From contig CAWHKW010000014.1 in NCBI GenBank assembly GCA_963829995.1, positions 124,001-188,000 on the forward strand: a stretch of 64,000 nucleotides of DNA, given 5' to 3'. A model generated the notes under the pieces. It did not search any database. It had not been told where the DNA came from and worked only from the letters and a program-made list of their open reading frames with translations. This DNA comes from JACCZX01 sp963829995. GTDB lineage: Bacteria; Pseudomonadota; Gammaproteobacteria; Burkholderiales; Burkholderiaceae_F. Numbering within the stretch: position 1 is the stretch's first letter; each line of letters starts with the position of its first letter. This document shows, in pieces, positions 1 to 9,116 of the stretch. The translations under genes were made by a program, and so were the position numbers.

Positions 1-294
1 ATGTGGATCCTCAATAGGCGCCCGTTCGACCTCATCAGGCGCCAGTAGGTTCATCGCGAGCGCATGAATTTCACGCTGCATTAAGTCAGCCAAAAGATCA
101 TACACGAGGCGGTGTCGCGCAATCTTGGATTGACCCGCGAATCGGGCGCTTACTAAACGCAATTGGTAGTGCCCGCCGCCGCTGGCGGCACCGGCGTGGC
201 CCACATGACTGGCGCTATCGTCGCGCACGTCGATCGCCAGCGGTTCGAGACCCGCGAGCTTGGTCCGAATGCGGTCGACGGTCGCCTCAGGCAT
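1..294 (-). CDS. bolA: BolA family protein (3' end outside window)
   Basis: The minus strand reads open from an ATG at 294 to the window edge, giving 98 residues with no stop. The translation has the BolA fold pattern: an N-terminal helix (TVDRIRTKLAGLEP), a SHVGHAG stretch, HYQLRLVS, and a helix with the FAGQSKIARHRLVYDLLADL pattern. It ends in the conserved IHALAMNLLAP segment. BolA proteins partner with monothiol glutaredoxins in iron-sulphur trafficking and stress response in the cytoplasm. Its ATG overlaps the yciB stop by 8 bases, so it is the last visible gene of a selO-msrB-yciB-bolA operon. The fragment covers nearly the full usual length; only the C-terminus is missing. Confidence 0.85.
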   Translation of the reverse strand, partial: MPEATVDRIRTKLAGLEPLAIDVRDDSASHVGHAGAASGGGHYQLRLVSARFAGQSKIARHRLVYDLLADLMQREIHALAMNLLAPDEVERAPIEDPH

Positions 295-910
295 CAGAAG
301 GTTCTTTCATGTGGCGGCTTAGATAGATGCCGAGGCCGAGGACGAATGCGAACGTCAGGCCGATCAGGCCAAACGTCTTGAAGTCGACCCATTGCTCCGT
401 CGTAAACCGATAGGCGACATAGAGATTCGCCGCTCCGAGCAGCGCGAAGAAACCTGCCCACAACCACAGCATGCGATCCCATACCGCCGCGGGCAACCGC
501 AGCTCGGAGCCCAGCAGCGCGGACAACAAGTTGCGCCGGAAAAGCACGCGCCCGCCGACCAGGATCGCGGCAAAGCTCCAGTACAGCAGGCTCGGCTTCC
601 ACTTGATGAACAGTTCGTTCTGCAGCCAGATCGTCATGCCGCCGAACGCGACGATCAACACCGCGGAAAGCCACAGCATCGGTTTCACCGGCTGCCGGCG
701 CGCCAGCAGCCACCCTACCTGCAGCAGCGTGGCGACAATCGCAATCGTCGTCGCGACAATGACCGCGACCAGATCCGGGAAGGTCGCGGTAGCGGCGACT
801 GGACCAAACGCCGCGGCGACAAACGCTGCCGACTCTTCGGGGAAGCTCTTGCCAAGCCGGTACGCGATAAAAAACGCGGCAACCGGGAACAGATCAAAAA
901 GCAGCTTCAC
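287..910 (-). CDS. yciB: Inner membrane septation protein YciB/IspZ family
   Basis: The protein has 207 residues and about six hydrophobic segments. It opens with KLLFDLFPVAAFFIAYR, the family signature, and carries the conserved FIKWKPSLLYW stretch mid-protein and QWVDFKTFGLIGLTFAF near the end. The family is an inner-membrane protein linked to cell-envelope synthesis and septation. I chose the GTG at 910 rather than the longer open frame upstream because it begins exactly at the family N-terminus and overlaps the msrB stop as GTGA, a typical coupled start. The stop overlaps the bolA start. Confidence 0.88.
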   Translation of the reverse strand: MKLLFDLFPVAAFFIAYRLGKSFPEESAAFVAAAFGPVAATATFPDLVAVIVATTIAIVATLLQVGWLLARRQPVKPMLWLSAVLIVAFGGMTIWLQNELFIKWKPSLLYWSFAAILVGGRVLFRRNLLSALLGSELRLPAAVWDRMLWLWAGFFALLGAANLYVAYRFTTEQWVDFKTFGLIGLTFAFVLGLGIYLSRHMKEPSDA

Positions 911-1326
911 GTCTTGACGATCGTTTGCGGCTCGAACGTCAGGGACGCGGAGTTGATGCAGTAACGCAATCCGGTCGGCGGCGGGCCGTCCGGAAACACG
1001 TGCCCGAGATGCGCGTCGCACACGTTGCAGATGATCTCGGTGCGCCTCATGCCGTGCGATGTGTCGTCCACTTCGCGCACGTTCGCAGCGTCCAGTGCCT
1101 TGAAATAGCTGGGCCAGCCGCAACCCGAGTCGAACTTGGTATCGGAAGCGAACAGGGCCGTGCCGCAGCACACGCAGCGGTAAATGCCTTCGTCATGATG
1201 GTCCCAATAGCGGCCGGTAAACGCACGCTCGGTTCCCTTTTCGCGCGTCACGGCGTACTGCTCCGCCGACAACTGTTTCTGCCATTCGGCCTTCGACTTT
1301 TGCAATTTGGCTGTTTCGCTTCCCAC
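907..1326 (-). CDS. msrB: Peptide-methionine (R)-S-oxide reductase MsrB (cytoplasmic)
   Basis: This 139-residue protein reduces methionine-R-sulfoxide in proteins. Two CxxC zinc pairs (CVCC and CNVC), the GCGWPSYF motif and the catalytic-Cys segment GLRYCINSASL are all present. There is no signal peptide, so it is cytoplasmic, unlike the second MsrB at 50680. The GTG at 1326 is preceded by AAGGGAAA at good spacing; an open frame continues 11 codons further upstream but looks less MsrB-like. It lies 20 bases downstream of selO and is coupled to yciB by a GTGA overlap, fitting an oxidative-stress operon. Confidence 0.92.
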   Translation of the reverse strand: MGSETAKLQKSKAEWQKQLSAEQYAVTREKGTERAFTGRYWDHHDEGIYRCVCCGTALFASDTKFDSGCGWPSYFKALDAANVREVDDTSHGMRRTEIICNVCDAHLGHVFPDGPPPTGLRYCINSASLTFEPQTIVKT

Positions 1327-1346
1327 GATGTGTTTCCCTTTCAGTC

Positions 1347-2864
1347 TCAGGACGAGCAAGACAATTCAAGCGTCCTGGCCCAGTCCGGTGGCTCTTGCGC
1401 GTACGCCTCGAACTGTGGCTGATCATCGTACGGGCGCTCCAGAATCTTCAGCAAACGCGCGACTTCGCTGAAATCGCGCGTGCCATCGTCGCCACGGGCC
1501 TTGCGTATCGCCACTTCGGCCAGATGGTTGCGCAGGATGTATTTCGGATTGACGCGGTTCATCCGTCGCGCGCGCTCGGCATCGATCGAGTCTTCGGATT
1601 TCAGCCGGGCGCGGTAACGCTCGGCCCAGCTATCGAACGCCGTTCGGTCGATCATTATGTCGCGCACCTGGTCATTCCCATCGACTCGCAGTGTCGATAG
1701 GGCGCGCCAGAAGATGGTCCAGTCCGTATGCGTCTCCTGCAGCAATTCCATCACGCCGCTGATCAGCGATTCATCGTCGGGTTGCGCGGTATTCAGCCCG
1801 AGCTTGGCGCGAAAGACCGCATCGATGGCCTGCGAGTATTCGAGCAGATAGGTATCTATCGCCGCCTTGGTCGCGTCGACATCTTCGGTTAAAGCGACCA
1901 GCGCCTGTCCGAGCGCATATAGGTTCCAGTGCGCGATCTGCGGCTGCATGTTGTACGCGTAGCGGCCGTTGACGTCGCTGTGATTGCAGATGTATCCGCC
2001 ATCGAACGAATCCATGAACCCAAACGGACCGTAATCGATCGTAAGGCCGAGGATCGACATGTTGTCGGTGTTCAGCACGCCGTGGCAAAACGCGACGCCT
2101 TGCCACTGCGCCACCAGCCGGGCAGTGCGGCGCGCGACCTGCTCGAGCCACGCCAGATAAGGCTGCTTCGCGTCACGGCATTCGGGATAGAACCGCGCAA
2201 TCACGTAGTCAGCCAGCTGCCTAAGGGCACCGTATTGCTGCGTCCAGTAAAAGTACTCGAACGAGCCAAACCGAATGAAGGTGGGCGACATCCGCAGCGC
2301 CACCGCCGCTGTTTCGACCGTTTCGCGAAACACCGGTTGATCGGAGCCGATGACTGCCAGTGCGCGCGTGGTCGGAATATCCAGATGATGCAAAGCCTCG
2401 GACCCGAGAAACTCGCGAATCGATGAGCGCAACACTGCGCGGCCATCGCCCATGCGCGAATACGGAGTCTTGCCAGCCCCTTTCAGCTGCAGTTCCCAGT
2501 GCTCACCGGTAGGGCCGACGGCCTCTCCCAGCAGCAGCGCGCGTCCGTCGCCGAGCCGGGGCACGTAAACGCCGAACTGATGTCCCGAGTAGACGGCCGC
2601 CAGCGGATCGCTGCCCGCCAACAGCCGATTGCCGGCAACGGCGTCGATGAATTCGGAACTCTGAGCTTGTTTTGTGCTGAGGTTCACGAGCGCACCCGCG
2701 GGCTCGGAAAAACCCACGAGGTATGGCTCAGGCAGGGATGCCGGGCGTAAGCGCGTATAAAAAACGCCCGGTAAACGCGCAAAGGAATTGTCAAAGCGCA
2801 GTCCGAGGTCTACCGGTGCTTCGTCTGGCGCTGCAGCGACTGCTTCAACGACGGGTGTTTCCAA
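1347..2864 (-). CDS. selO: SelO/YdiU family protein adenylyltransferase
   Basis: About 505 residues. SelO is a pseudokinase-fold enzyme that transfers AMP to proteins, with a proposed role in redox homeostasis. Visible hallmarks are FARLPGVFYTR near the start, SGHQFG, PRLGDGRALLLGE, LQLKGAGKTPYSR, the active-site run GVLNTDNMSILG followed by DYGPFGFMD, and the C-terminal SCSS, equivalent to the CUSS end of human SelO with Cys in place of Sec. The start is uncertain: a TTG at 2864 follows GGAG, while an ATG at 2972 would add 36 unconserved residues and leave only 3 bases to the divergent gene. The TTG was chosen. Confidence 0.88.
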   Translation of the reverse strand: METPVVEAVAAAPDEAPVDLGLRFDNSFARLPGVFYTRLRPASLPEPYLVGFSEPAGALVNLSTKQAQSSEFIDAVAGNRLLAGSDPLAAVYSGHQFGVYVPRLGDGRALLLGEAVGPTGEHWELQLKGAGKTPYSRMGDGRAVLRSSIREFLGSEALHHLDIPTTRALAVIGSDQPVFRETVETAAVALRMSPTFIRFGSFEYFYWTQQYGALRQLADYVIARFYPECRDAKQPYLAWLEQVARRTARLVAQWQGVAFCHGVLNTDNMSILGLTIDYGPFGFMDSFDGGYICNHSDVNGRYAYNMQPQIAHWNLYALGQALVALTEDVDATKAAIDTYLLEYSQAIDAVFRAKLGLNTAQPDDESLISGVMELLQETHTDWTIFWRALSTLRVDGNDQVRDIMIDRTAFDSWAERYRARLKSEDSIDAERARRMNRVNPKYILRNHLAEVAIRKARGDDGTRDFSEVARLLKILERPYDDQPQFEAYAQEPPDWARTLELSCSS

Positions 2865-2975
2865 AAGGTTCTCCGAGAGGCGACCAATTGTAAGAGCTTG
2901 ACGATCGGGGTCCGAGTCACCAGCATATGAGGGCGCGGCCACCGATTTACAGAACAACGCCGCAGGAGACATTCA

Positions 2976-4658
2976 ATGTTGCAAGGTCTGATGATGCAGA
3001 TGCCGCTGCTGATCTCGTCGCTGATCGAGCACGCGGACCGGCATCACGCGGACGGCGAGGTCGTATCCCGCAGAGTCGAAGGCGATGTCCACCGCACGAC
3101 GTATCGCGACCTGCATGGCCGCGCACGGCAGATGGCCAATGCGCTCAGCAGCCTCGGCATCGCGCGCAGCGACCGCGTCGCGACGCTTGCCTGGAACGGC
3201 TACCGGCACATGGAGCTTTACTTTGCGGTGTCCGGCGCGGGCAGTGTGTTGCACACGATCAATCCGCGGCTGCACCCGGAGCAGATTGCATGGATCGTCA
3301 ACCATTCAAAAGACACCGCCTTGTTCTTCGATCTGACCTTCATGCCGCTGGTCGAGGCAATCGCGCCGCTGTGCCGGAACGTGAAGCACTGGGTGGTGAT
3401 GACGGATCGCGCGCATATGCCGGCGTCGAACAAGCTGCGCGATCTGCTGTGCTACGAAGATCTGATCAACGGTCAATCGGATCGTTTCACCTGGCCGCAG
3501 TTTGACGAGAACACTGCATCGTCGCTGTGCTACACGTCGGGCACCACCGGCGATCCGAAGGGCGTGCTGTACGCGCACCGTTCGACGATTCTGCATACGC
3601 TGGCCTCCGCGCTGCCCGACGCCCTGAACCTGTCGGCACGCGATGTGATCCTGCCGGTCGTTCCGATGTTCCATGTCAACGCCTGGGGCTTGCCTTACAT
3701 CGCACCGATGGTCGGCGCCAAGATCGTGTATCCCGGCCCGCAGCTCGATGGCAAGTCGCTGTACGAGCTGTTCGAGTCCGAGAAAGTCACGTTCTCCGCC
3801 GGCGTGCCGACGGTATGGCAGGGGCTGCTCGCGTTCATGGAGGCGAACCACCTGAGGTTTTCGACGATGAACCGCACGGTCATCGGCGGTTCGGCGTGTC
3901 CGCCCGCGATGATCCAGCTGTTTCAGGACAAGTACGGAGTGCAGGTCCTGCACGCGTGGGGCATGACCGAAATGAGTCCGCTCGGGACCGTGTGCAGTTT
4001 CAGGTCGAAGCACAACGAGCTTTCGGCCGAGCAGCGGCTGCCGGTTCAATACAAACAGGGCCGGGTGCTGTTCGGCGTCGATATGAAAATCGTCGACGAC
4101 AGCGGCGCCGACCTGCCGTGGGACGGCGTGGCGTTCGGCAACTTGCTGGTACGCGGCCCATGGGTCGTGCGCGATTACTACGAAAGCGGCGAACCGAGCC
4201 CGCTGGTGCAGGACGCGCAGGGCAAAGGCTGGTTTCCGACCGGCGACGTGTCGAACATCGACGCCGATGGCTACATGCAAATCACCGACCGAAGCAAGGA
4301 TGTGATCAAGTCGGGCGGCGAGTGGATCAGCTCAATCGAGATAGAGAACATCGCGGTATCGCACCCGTCCGTCGCGATGGCAGCGTGCATCGCGGCGACT
4401 CATCCGAAATGGGATGAGCGTCCGCTGCTGGTGGTCGTCAGGAAGCCGAACGCAAGTGTGACGCGGCAGGAGCTATTGACGCACTACGAAGGCAAAGTCG
4501 CAAAGTGGCAGATTCCGGATGACGTGGCGTTTGTCGAGTCGCTGCCGCTAGGCGCGACCGGCAAGATCCTGAAATCGAAGCTGCGCGAGCAGTTTCGAGA
4601 GCATCGATTGCCGACGGCTGTGAAGGTTGCGACGCTCATTTACGCTCATTTACGTTAG
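2976..4658 (+). CDS. AMP-dependent acyl-CoA synthetase/ligase
   Basis: 560 residues of the ANL superfamily: ATP-dependent activation of a carboxylic acid to its CoA thioester. Seen in order: the phosphate-binding loop YTSGTTGDPKG (about residue 190), WGMTEMSP, the hinge region TGDVSNIDADGYMQITDRSKD split around residue 430, and the catalytic Lys in GATGKILKSK near the end. It most resembles medium/long-chain fatty acyl-CoA ligases of the type annotated as 3-methylthiopropionyl-CoA ligase, but the substrate cannot be read from sequence. The ATG at 2976 has an AGGAG Shine-Dalgarno. It stands 50 bases upstream of a Liv-type importer and beta-oxidation genes, so it probably activates the imported acid. 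The last codons contain a 10-base tandem duplication. Confidence 0.9.
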   Translation: MLQGLMMQMPLLISSLIEHADRHHADGEVVSRRVEGDVHRTTYRDLHGRARQMANALSSLGIARSDRVATLAWNGYRHMELYFAVSGAGSVLHTINPRLHPEQIAWIVNHSKDTALFFDLTFMPLVEAIAPLCRNVKHWVVMTDRAHMPASNKLRDLLCYEDLINGQSDRFTWPQFDENTASSLCYTSGTTGDPKGVLYAHRSTILHTLASALPDALNLSARDVILPVVPMFHVNAWGLPYIAPMVGAKIVYPGPQLDGKSLYELFESEKVTFSAGVPTVWQGLLAFMEANHLRFSTMNRTVIGGSACPPAMIQLFQDKYGVQVLHAWGMTEMSPLGTVCSFRSKHNELSAEQRLPVQYKQGRVLFGVDMKIVDDSGADLPWDGVAFGNLLVRGPWVVRDYYESGEPSPLVQDAQGKGWFPTGDVSNIDADGYMQITDRSKDVIKSGGEWISSIEIENIAVSHPSVAMAACIAATHPKWDERPLLVVVRKPNASVTRQELLTHYEGKVAKWQIPDDVAFVESLPLGATGKILKSKLREQFREHRLPTAVKVATLIYAHLR

Positions 4659-4709
4659 GTGGCCGCTTCAGTATTCTTCTTGCGGACAAAAATACAACCG
4701 GAGACAAAC

Positions 4710-6008
4710 ATGAATCGCCGCCCCATCGTTAGTTGGCTCGCGGTCGCTGCTGTGGCGATGTTCGCCACGTCGGCCGCGGCGCAGAGCAAACCCGCTGCTT
4801 CCCGGGCCGCGGCACCTGCGGCCGCACCGGCGCAGACAATCAAGATCGCCTACATCGATCCGCAGTCGGGTCCGTTTGCCGGCGTCGGGGCGAATCTGCT
4901 GAAGCATTTCCAGTTCAGTGCCGACCTGGTCAACGCCCAGCAACTTGCCGGACCCGGCGTGAAGTTCGAGATGGTGCCGTTCGACAACAAGGCGTCGCCG
5001 CAGGAGACGTTGACCGCGCTGAAGCAGGTGATCGATCAGGGCATCCGCTACGTCGTGCAAGGGCAGGGCTCCGGTGCCGCGCTGGCGCTGATCGACGCGA
5101 TCGACAAGCACAACGAACGCAACCCCAGCCAGGCGATCGTGTTCCTGAACTATGCGGCGGTCGATCCCGACCTGACGAACAGCAAGTGCAGCTTCTGGCA
5201 CTTCCGGTTCGATGCCAACACCGACATGAAGATGGAAGCGCTGACGGCCTACATCAAGGATCGGCCGGAAGTGAAAAATGTCTTTCTGATCAACCAGAAC
5301 TACTCGCACGGGCACCAGGTGTCGCGCGTGGCGAAGGAAATGCTGTCGCGCAAGCGCCCCGACATCAAGGTGGTCGGCGATGACCTGCATCCGCTTGGCC
5401 AGGTGCGTGATTTCGCGCCGTACGTTGCCAAGATGCGCGCGGCGAACGCCGACACGGTAATCACCGGCAACTGGGGCCCGGACCTCGCGCTGCTGGTGCG
5501 CGCCGCGCGCGAGGCCGGCCTGAACGCGAATTTCTACACGTATTACGGCGGCGTGATCGGTACGCCGACCGCGGTGGGGCCCGCGGGCGAGAACCGGATG
5601 CGGATGGTCGGGTACTGGCATCCGAACATCACGCCGAACTATCCGGGCGAGAAGTTGTATCTGGACTTCAAGAAGCGCTTCGGCGAAGAGTTCTATGCGG
5701 TGGCAACGCACTCTGCGTTGACGTTGCTGGCCGATGCGATCAAGCGCAGCAAGTCGACCGAGCCGCTTAAGGTCGCGTATGCGATGGAAGGCGCCAAGCA
5801 GGCAGGCATCAATGGCGACACCGAAATGCGCGCATCCGACCATCAATTGCTGCAGCCGCTATGGATCACCTCCTGGACCAAGGTCGGCGGTCCCAACAAG
5901 CACGACATCGAAAAAACCGGCTACACGTGGAAAACCGAGGTTGCCTATCCGACCTTTGTCGCCTCGCAGCCGACCAGCTGCAACATGAAGCGGCCTACGC
6001 AGCCGTAA
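4710..6008 (+). CDS. Liv-type ABC transporter substrate-binding protein
   Basis: 432 residues. There is an N-terminal signal peptide (basic NRR, hydrophobic core, cleavage near SAAAQS), then a type I periplasmic binding fold starting IKIAYIDPQSGPFAGVGAN. This is the branched-chain amino acid/amide/urea binding-protein family (Peripla_BP_6). The ATG at 4710 follows CCGGAGAC; the open frame extends 17 codons further upstream but without a signal-peptide character. It is followed by a strong hairpin and then livH, livM, livG and livF homologues. Location next to an acyl-CoA ligase and beta-oxidation enzymes suggests an aromatic or aliphatic acid ligand rather than leucine; that is inference. Confidence 0.88.
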   Translation: MNRRPIVSWLAVAAVAMFATSAAAQSKPAASRAAAPAAAPAQTIKIAYIDPQSGPFAGVGANLLKHFQFSADLVNAQQLAGPGVKFEMVPFDNKASPQETLTALKQVIDQGIRYVVQGQGSGAALALIDAIDKHNERNPSQAIVFLNYAAVDPDLTNSKCSFWHFRFDANTDMKMEALTAYIKDRPEVKNVFLINQNYSHGHQVSRVAKEMLSRKRPDIKVVGDDLHPLGQVRDFAPYVAKMRAANADTVITGNWGPDLALLVRAAREAGLNANFYTYYGGVIGTPTAVGPAGENRMRMVGYWHPNITPNYPGEKLYLDFKKRFGEEFYAVATHSALTLLADAIKRSKSTEPLKVAYAMEGAKQAGINGDTEMRASDHQLLQPLWITSWTKVGGPNKHDIEKTGYTWKTEVAYPTFVASQPTSCNMKRPTQP

Positions 6009-6059
6009 TTCGCCGATCAGGCCGACCCAGCCGTAACAGTCCAACTCAGCCGAAACCTG

Positions 6060-6089
6060 CCGGCCCGGTGCCCCCGGGCCGGTTTCATT
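6060..6089 (+). terminator. Hairpin terminator/attenuator inside the transporter operon
   Basis: A perfect 9-base-pair inverted repeat, CCGGCCCGG and CCGGGCCGG, with a 5-base loop at 6060-6082, is followed by TTTCATT. It sits between the binding-protein gene and the permease genes. In ABC operons such a structure often lets the binding protein be made in excess over membrane parts, either by partial termination or by protecting the upstream mRNA. The T tract is short, so termination is probably incomplete. Confidence 0.6.
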
Positions 6090-6102
6090 AGGAAGCGCGC
6101 TC

Positions 6103-7059
6103 TTGCTCGAAACGTATATCAGCCAGGCGCTGTACGGCGTCAGCTACGGGCTGTTGCTGTTCATGCTCGCTGCAGGGCTAACGCTGATCTTCTCGATGAT
6201 GGGCGTTCTGAATTTTGCGCACGCAAGCTTCTACATGCTGGGCGCGTACATCGCGTACCAGATCAGCACGTGGGTCGGCTTCTGGGCCGCGCTGGTGCTC
6301 GCACCGGTGGTTTTGTTCGTAATCGGTGCCCTGGTCGAGCGCTGGGGATTGCGGCGCGTGCACAAGTGGGGCCATGTACCCGAGCTGCTGTTCACGTTCG
6401 GGCTGTCGTACATCATCGTCGAGCTGGTGCAGGTCATTTGGGGCCGGCAGGCCGTTCCGTACCGGGTGCCGCCCGAGCTCGACGGTCCGGTCGATTGGCT
6501 GCAGCGCTATGGCATCACCTTCCCTGAATATCGGATGTTCCTGATGGCTGTCGCTATCGCCATGTTGCTCGCGCTGTGGCTCGTACTGACCCGGACGCGA
6601 ATCGGACTCGTTATTCAGGCCGCGCTGACGCACCCGCAGCAAGTCGAGGCGCTCGGACACAACGTGCCGCGCGTTTTCATGCTGGTGTTCGGTGCGGGCT
6701 CGGCGCTGGCCGGCTTGGCAGGCGTCGTCGGTGGCAACGCGTTTGTCACGCAGCCGGATATGGCGGGTTCGGTCGGCGCGATCATCTTCGTGATCATCAT
6801 TGTCGGCGGCCTGGGCTCGTTGGCAGGTGCCTTCGTCGCTGCTTTGCTGATCGGCCTGCTTGAAAATTTCGGCAAGGCCGAGGACTGGTCGGCCGCCAGC
6901 GTGTTGACCGACCTGGGGCTGAATATCGGACCGGAAACGCCGGGCTATGCCGTGCTGCAGTTAACCCTGTCGCAAGTGACGCCGGTCCTGCCGTACCTGT
7001 TGCTCGTGCTGATCCTGATTGTCAGGCCCAAGGGGCTGCTCGGCACGCGGGAAGACTAG
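6103..7059 (+). CDS. livH: Liv-type ABC transporter permease (LivH-like)
   Basis: 318 residues with about eight hydrophobic segments. The N-terminus (QALYGVSYGLLLFMLAAGL) and the LTLIFSMMGVLNFAHASFYM segment are typical of the LivH permease, as is GGLGSLAGAFVAALLIG near the C-terminus. It forms the membrane channel with the LivM-like protein encoded next. The start is a TTG at 6103 with AGGAAG upstream. The gene keeps the canonical order binding protein, LivH, LivM, LivG, LivF. Confidence 0.88.
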   Translation: MLETYISQALYGVSYGLLLFMLAAGLTLIFSMMGVLNFAHASFYMLGAYIAYQISTWVGFWAALVLAPVVLFVIGALVERWGLRRVHKWGHVPELLFTFGLSYIIVELVQVIWGRQAVPYRVPPELDGPVDWLQRYGITFPEYRMFLMAVAIAMLLALWLVLTRTRIGLVIQAALTHPQQVEALGHNVPRVFMLVFGAGSALAGLAGVVGGNAFVTQPDMAGSVGAIIFVIIIVGGLGSLAGAFVAALLIGLLENFGKAEDWSAASVLTDLGLNIGPETPGYAVLQLTLSQVTPVLPYLLLVLILIVRPKGLLGTRED

Positions 7060-7101
7060 TAGAGCGCGCTCAGCTTTCGTCCGCTGAACGTTGGCCGATG
7101 G

Positions 7102-8349
7102 GTGATCTGGGGCTTTACCGCGCTGCTGTTTCTGGCGCTGCCTGCATTCTTCAGCAAGGGCTTTGCGCTGACGCTGATGTCCCAGATGGGCATCACGATC
7201 ATCTTCGCGCTGAGCTACAACATGCTGCTTGGACAAAGCGGAATGCTGTCGTTCGGTCACGCGGTGTACTCCGGGCTCGGCGCGTTCTTCGCGATTCATG
7301 CTTTGCGGTGGATCGGCGCCGGTACCTTGATGTGGCCGGTGTCACTGTTGCCGCTGATCGGTGGTCTTGCCGGGGCCTTGTTCGGAGTGATCTTCGGTTA
7401 CCTAACGACACGGCGCGCCGGCACGCCGTTCGCGATGATCACGCTCGGTATAGGCGAGATGGTGTTCGCCGCCTCGCTGATGTTTCCGGGATTTTTCGGT
7501 GGCGAGGGCGGAGTCACCGCCGATCGAGCGGGCGGCACTCCGTTTCTCGGCATTGACCGCATTACCTTCGGGCCGCAGATTCAGGTGTACTACCTGATCG
7601 CGGTGTGGTGCTTCGGCTGCATGATCGCGATGTACGCGCTGACACAGACGCCGCTGGGCCGCATCGCCAACGCGGTGCGCGACAACCCCGAGCGCGCCGA
7701 ATTCATCGGCTACAACACGCAGCGCGTGCGCTGGCTGATGATGATCCTGTCGACTTTCTTTGCCGGCATCGCCGGCGGGTTGGCCGCGATCAACTTCGAG
7801 ATCGTCAGTGCCGAGAATGTGAGTGCGATTCGCTCTGGCGGGGTGTTGCTCGCCGCGTTCATCGGCGGCGTTGCATTCTTTTTTGGCCCGATTCTCGGAG
7901 CGGTTGTGTTTGTCTTCTTCGCCGTCGCGCTGTCGGAATATACGAAGGCGTGGCAGCTTTACCTGGGGGTGTTCTTCGTGCTGTTGGTGATGTACGCGCC
8001 AGGAGGGTTGTCCAGCCTGATCCTGATGAACCTGCGCGTGCTGAAGTTCAAGAAGTTCGCGCGTCTGCGCGATCCGTATGTAGGTCTGCTGCTGGCCGCG
8101 CTGGCGCTGGCATTCGGCGTCGTGCTGATCATCGAGTTGATGTACCACGTCACGCTGAATGTCGGGCAGGGACCGGACGTGCGGCTGTTTGGATTCTCAT
8201 TCGACACGGCGCGTGCACCAGGATGGGTGTTCGCCGTTTCGACGCTCGCCGCGGCCGCGGCCGCGTTCGAGTTCTATCGCCGACGCTTCAAGCAGCAATG
8301 GCATGAAGCGCAGGTCGAGATCGAAGATTGGATTCGCGAAAATCCATGA
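7102..8349 (+). CDS. livM: Liv-type ABC transporter permease (LivM-like)
   Basis: At least 415 residues and about ten hydrophobic segments. Family motifs include ALSYNMLLGQSGMLSFGHAV and the RIANAVRDNPERAEFIGYN cytoplasmic loop that contacts the ATPase. The frame is open from 7063 and reads plausibly as protein (GRWVIWGF) before the GTG at 7102, so the true start may lie slightly upstream; no good Shine-Dalgarno is seen. A long C-terminal tail with an extra hydrophobic pair after the usual end (from about residue 325) is present. The TGA overlaps the livG ATG as ATGA. Confidence 0.85.
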   Translation: MIWGFTALLFLALPAFFSKGFALTLMSQMGITIIFALSYNMLLGQSGMLSFGHAVYSGLGAFFAIHALRWIGAGTLMWPVSLLPLIGGLAGALFGVIFGYLTTRRAGTPFAMITLGIGEMVFAASLMFPGFFGGEGGVTADRAGGTPFLGIDRITFGPQIQVYYLIAVWCFGCMIAMYALTQTPLGRIANAVRDNPERAEFIGYNTQRVRWLMMILSTFFAGIAGGLAAINFEIVSAENVSAIRSGGVLLAAFIGGVAFFFGPILGAVVFVFFAVALSEYTKAWQLYLGVFFVLLVMYAPGGLSSLILMNLRVLKFKKFARLRDPYVGLLLAALALAFGVVLIIELMYHVTLNVGQGPDVRLFGFSFDTARAPGWVFAVSTLAAAAAAFEFYRRRFKQQWHEAQVEIEDWIRENP

Positions 8350-9116
8350 GCTCACTTGCGACAGCGGCCCTCGAGCTGCACGAAGTCAGCAAGCGGTTCG
8401 GCCGGACCGAGATCATCCGCGATATCTCTCTGCAGATTCCGCGCGGCGAACGCCACGCGATCATCGGCCCGAACGGCGCCGGCAAGTCGACATTGTTCAA
8501 TCTGATCAGCGGCCGTTTCGAAGTGAGCTCAGGCAAGCTGATGCTAAACGGGCGTGACATTACCGGCCGCAAGCCATACGAGATCAACCGGCTCGGGTTG
8601 TCACGCAGCTTTCAGATCACGAATTTGTTTCACCGGCTGTCGGTGTTTGAAAATCTGCGGTGCTCGGTGTTGTGGTCGCTGGGGCATCGTTACTCGTTCT
8701 GGACGAACCTGAACAAGCTGGCAGATGCCGAGGAGCGCGCGGAATCGATTCTCGAGCGGGTTGGCTTGAGGCGCCGGCGCGACATTGCGGCCGGATTGCT
8801 GACGTACGCCGAGCAGCGCGCGCTCGAGATCGGCATCACGATCGCGGGCGGCGCCGAAGTGATCCTGCTCGATGAACCGACCGCCGGCATGAGCCGCGCC
8901 GAGAGCAAACGCGCGGTCGAGCTGATCCGCGACGTCACGCAAGGCAAGACGCTGGTGATGGTCGAACACGACATGAGCGTCGTATTCGATCTCGCCGACC
9001 GGATCTCGGTCCTCGTGTACGGACAGATGATCGCCAGCGGAACGCCGGCCGAGATTCGCGCCAACTCTGCCGTGCGAGAGGCGTATCTCGGTCAATCTGC
9101 TGAGACGGGCCCTTGA
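8346..9116 (+). CDS. livG: Liv-type ABC transporter ATP-binding protein (LivG-like)
   Basis: 256 residues. Walker A GPNGAGKST, the LivG-type RSFQITNLFHRLSVFENL segment, a short signature-equivalent (LLTYAEQRALEIGITIA, replacing the usual LSYGEQ), Walker B VILLDEPTAGMS and a switch His (MVEHDMSVVF) are present. It powers the import channel from the cytoplasmic face. The ATG at 8346 overlaps the livM stop by four bases; an in-frame upstream start would extend it by six codons only. Confidence 0.9.
   Translation: MSSLATAALELHEVSKRFGRTEIIRDISLQIPRGERHAIIGPNGAGKSTLFNLISGRFEVSSGKLMLNGRDITGRKPYEINRLGLSRSFQITNLFHRLSVFENLRCSVLWSLGHRYSFWTNLNKLADAEERAESILERVGLRRRRDIAAGLLTYAEQRALEIGITIAGGAEVILLDEPTAGMSRAESKRAVELIRDVTQGKTLVMVEHDMSVVFDLADRISVLVYGQMIASGTPAEIRANSAVREAYLGQSAETGP

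Noticed and set aside
4631..4655. Tandem duplication CGCTCATTTA at the end of the acyl-CoA ligase gene
   Set aside because: Just two copies of 10 bases at the C-terminus; it changes the last residues only and no function is evident.
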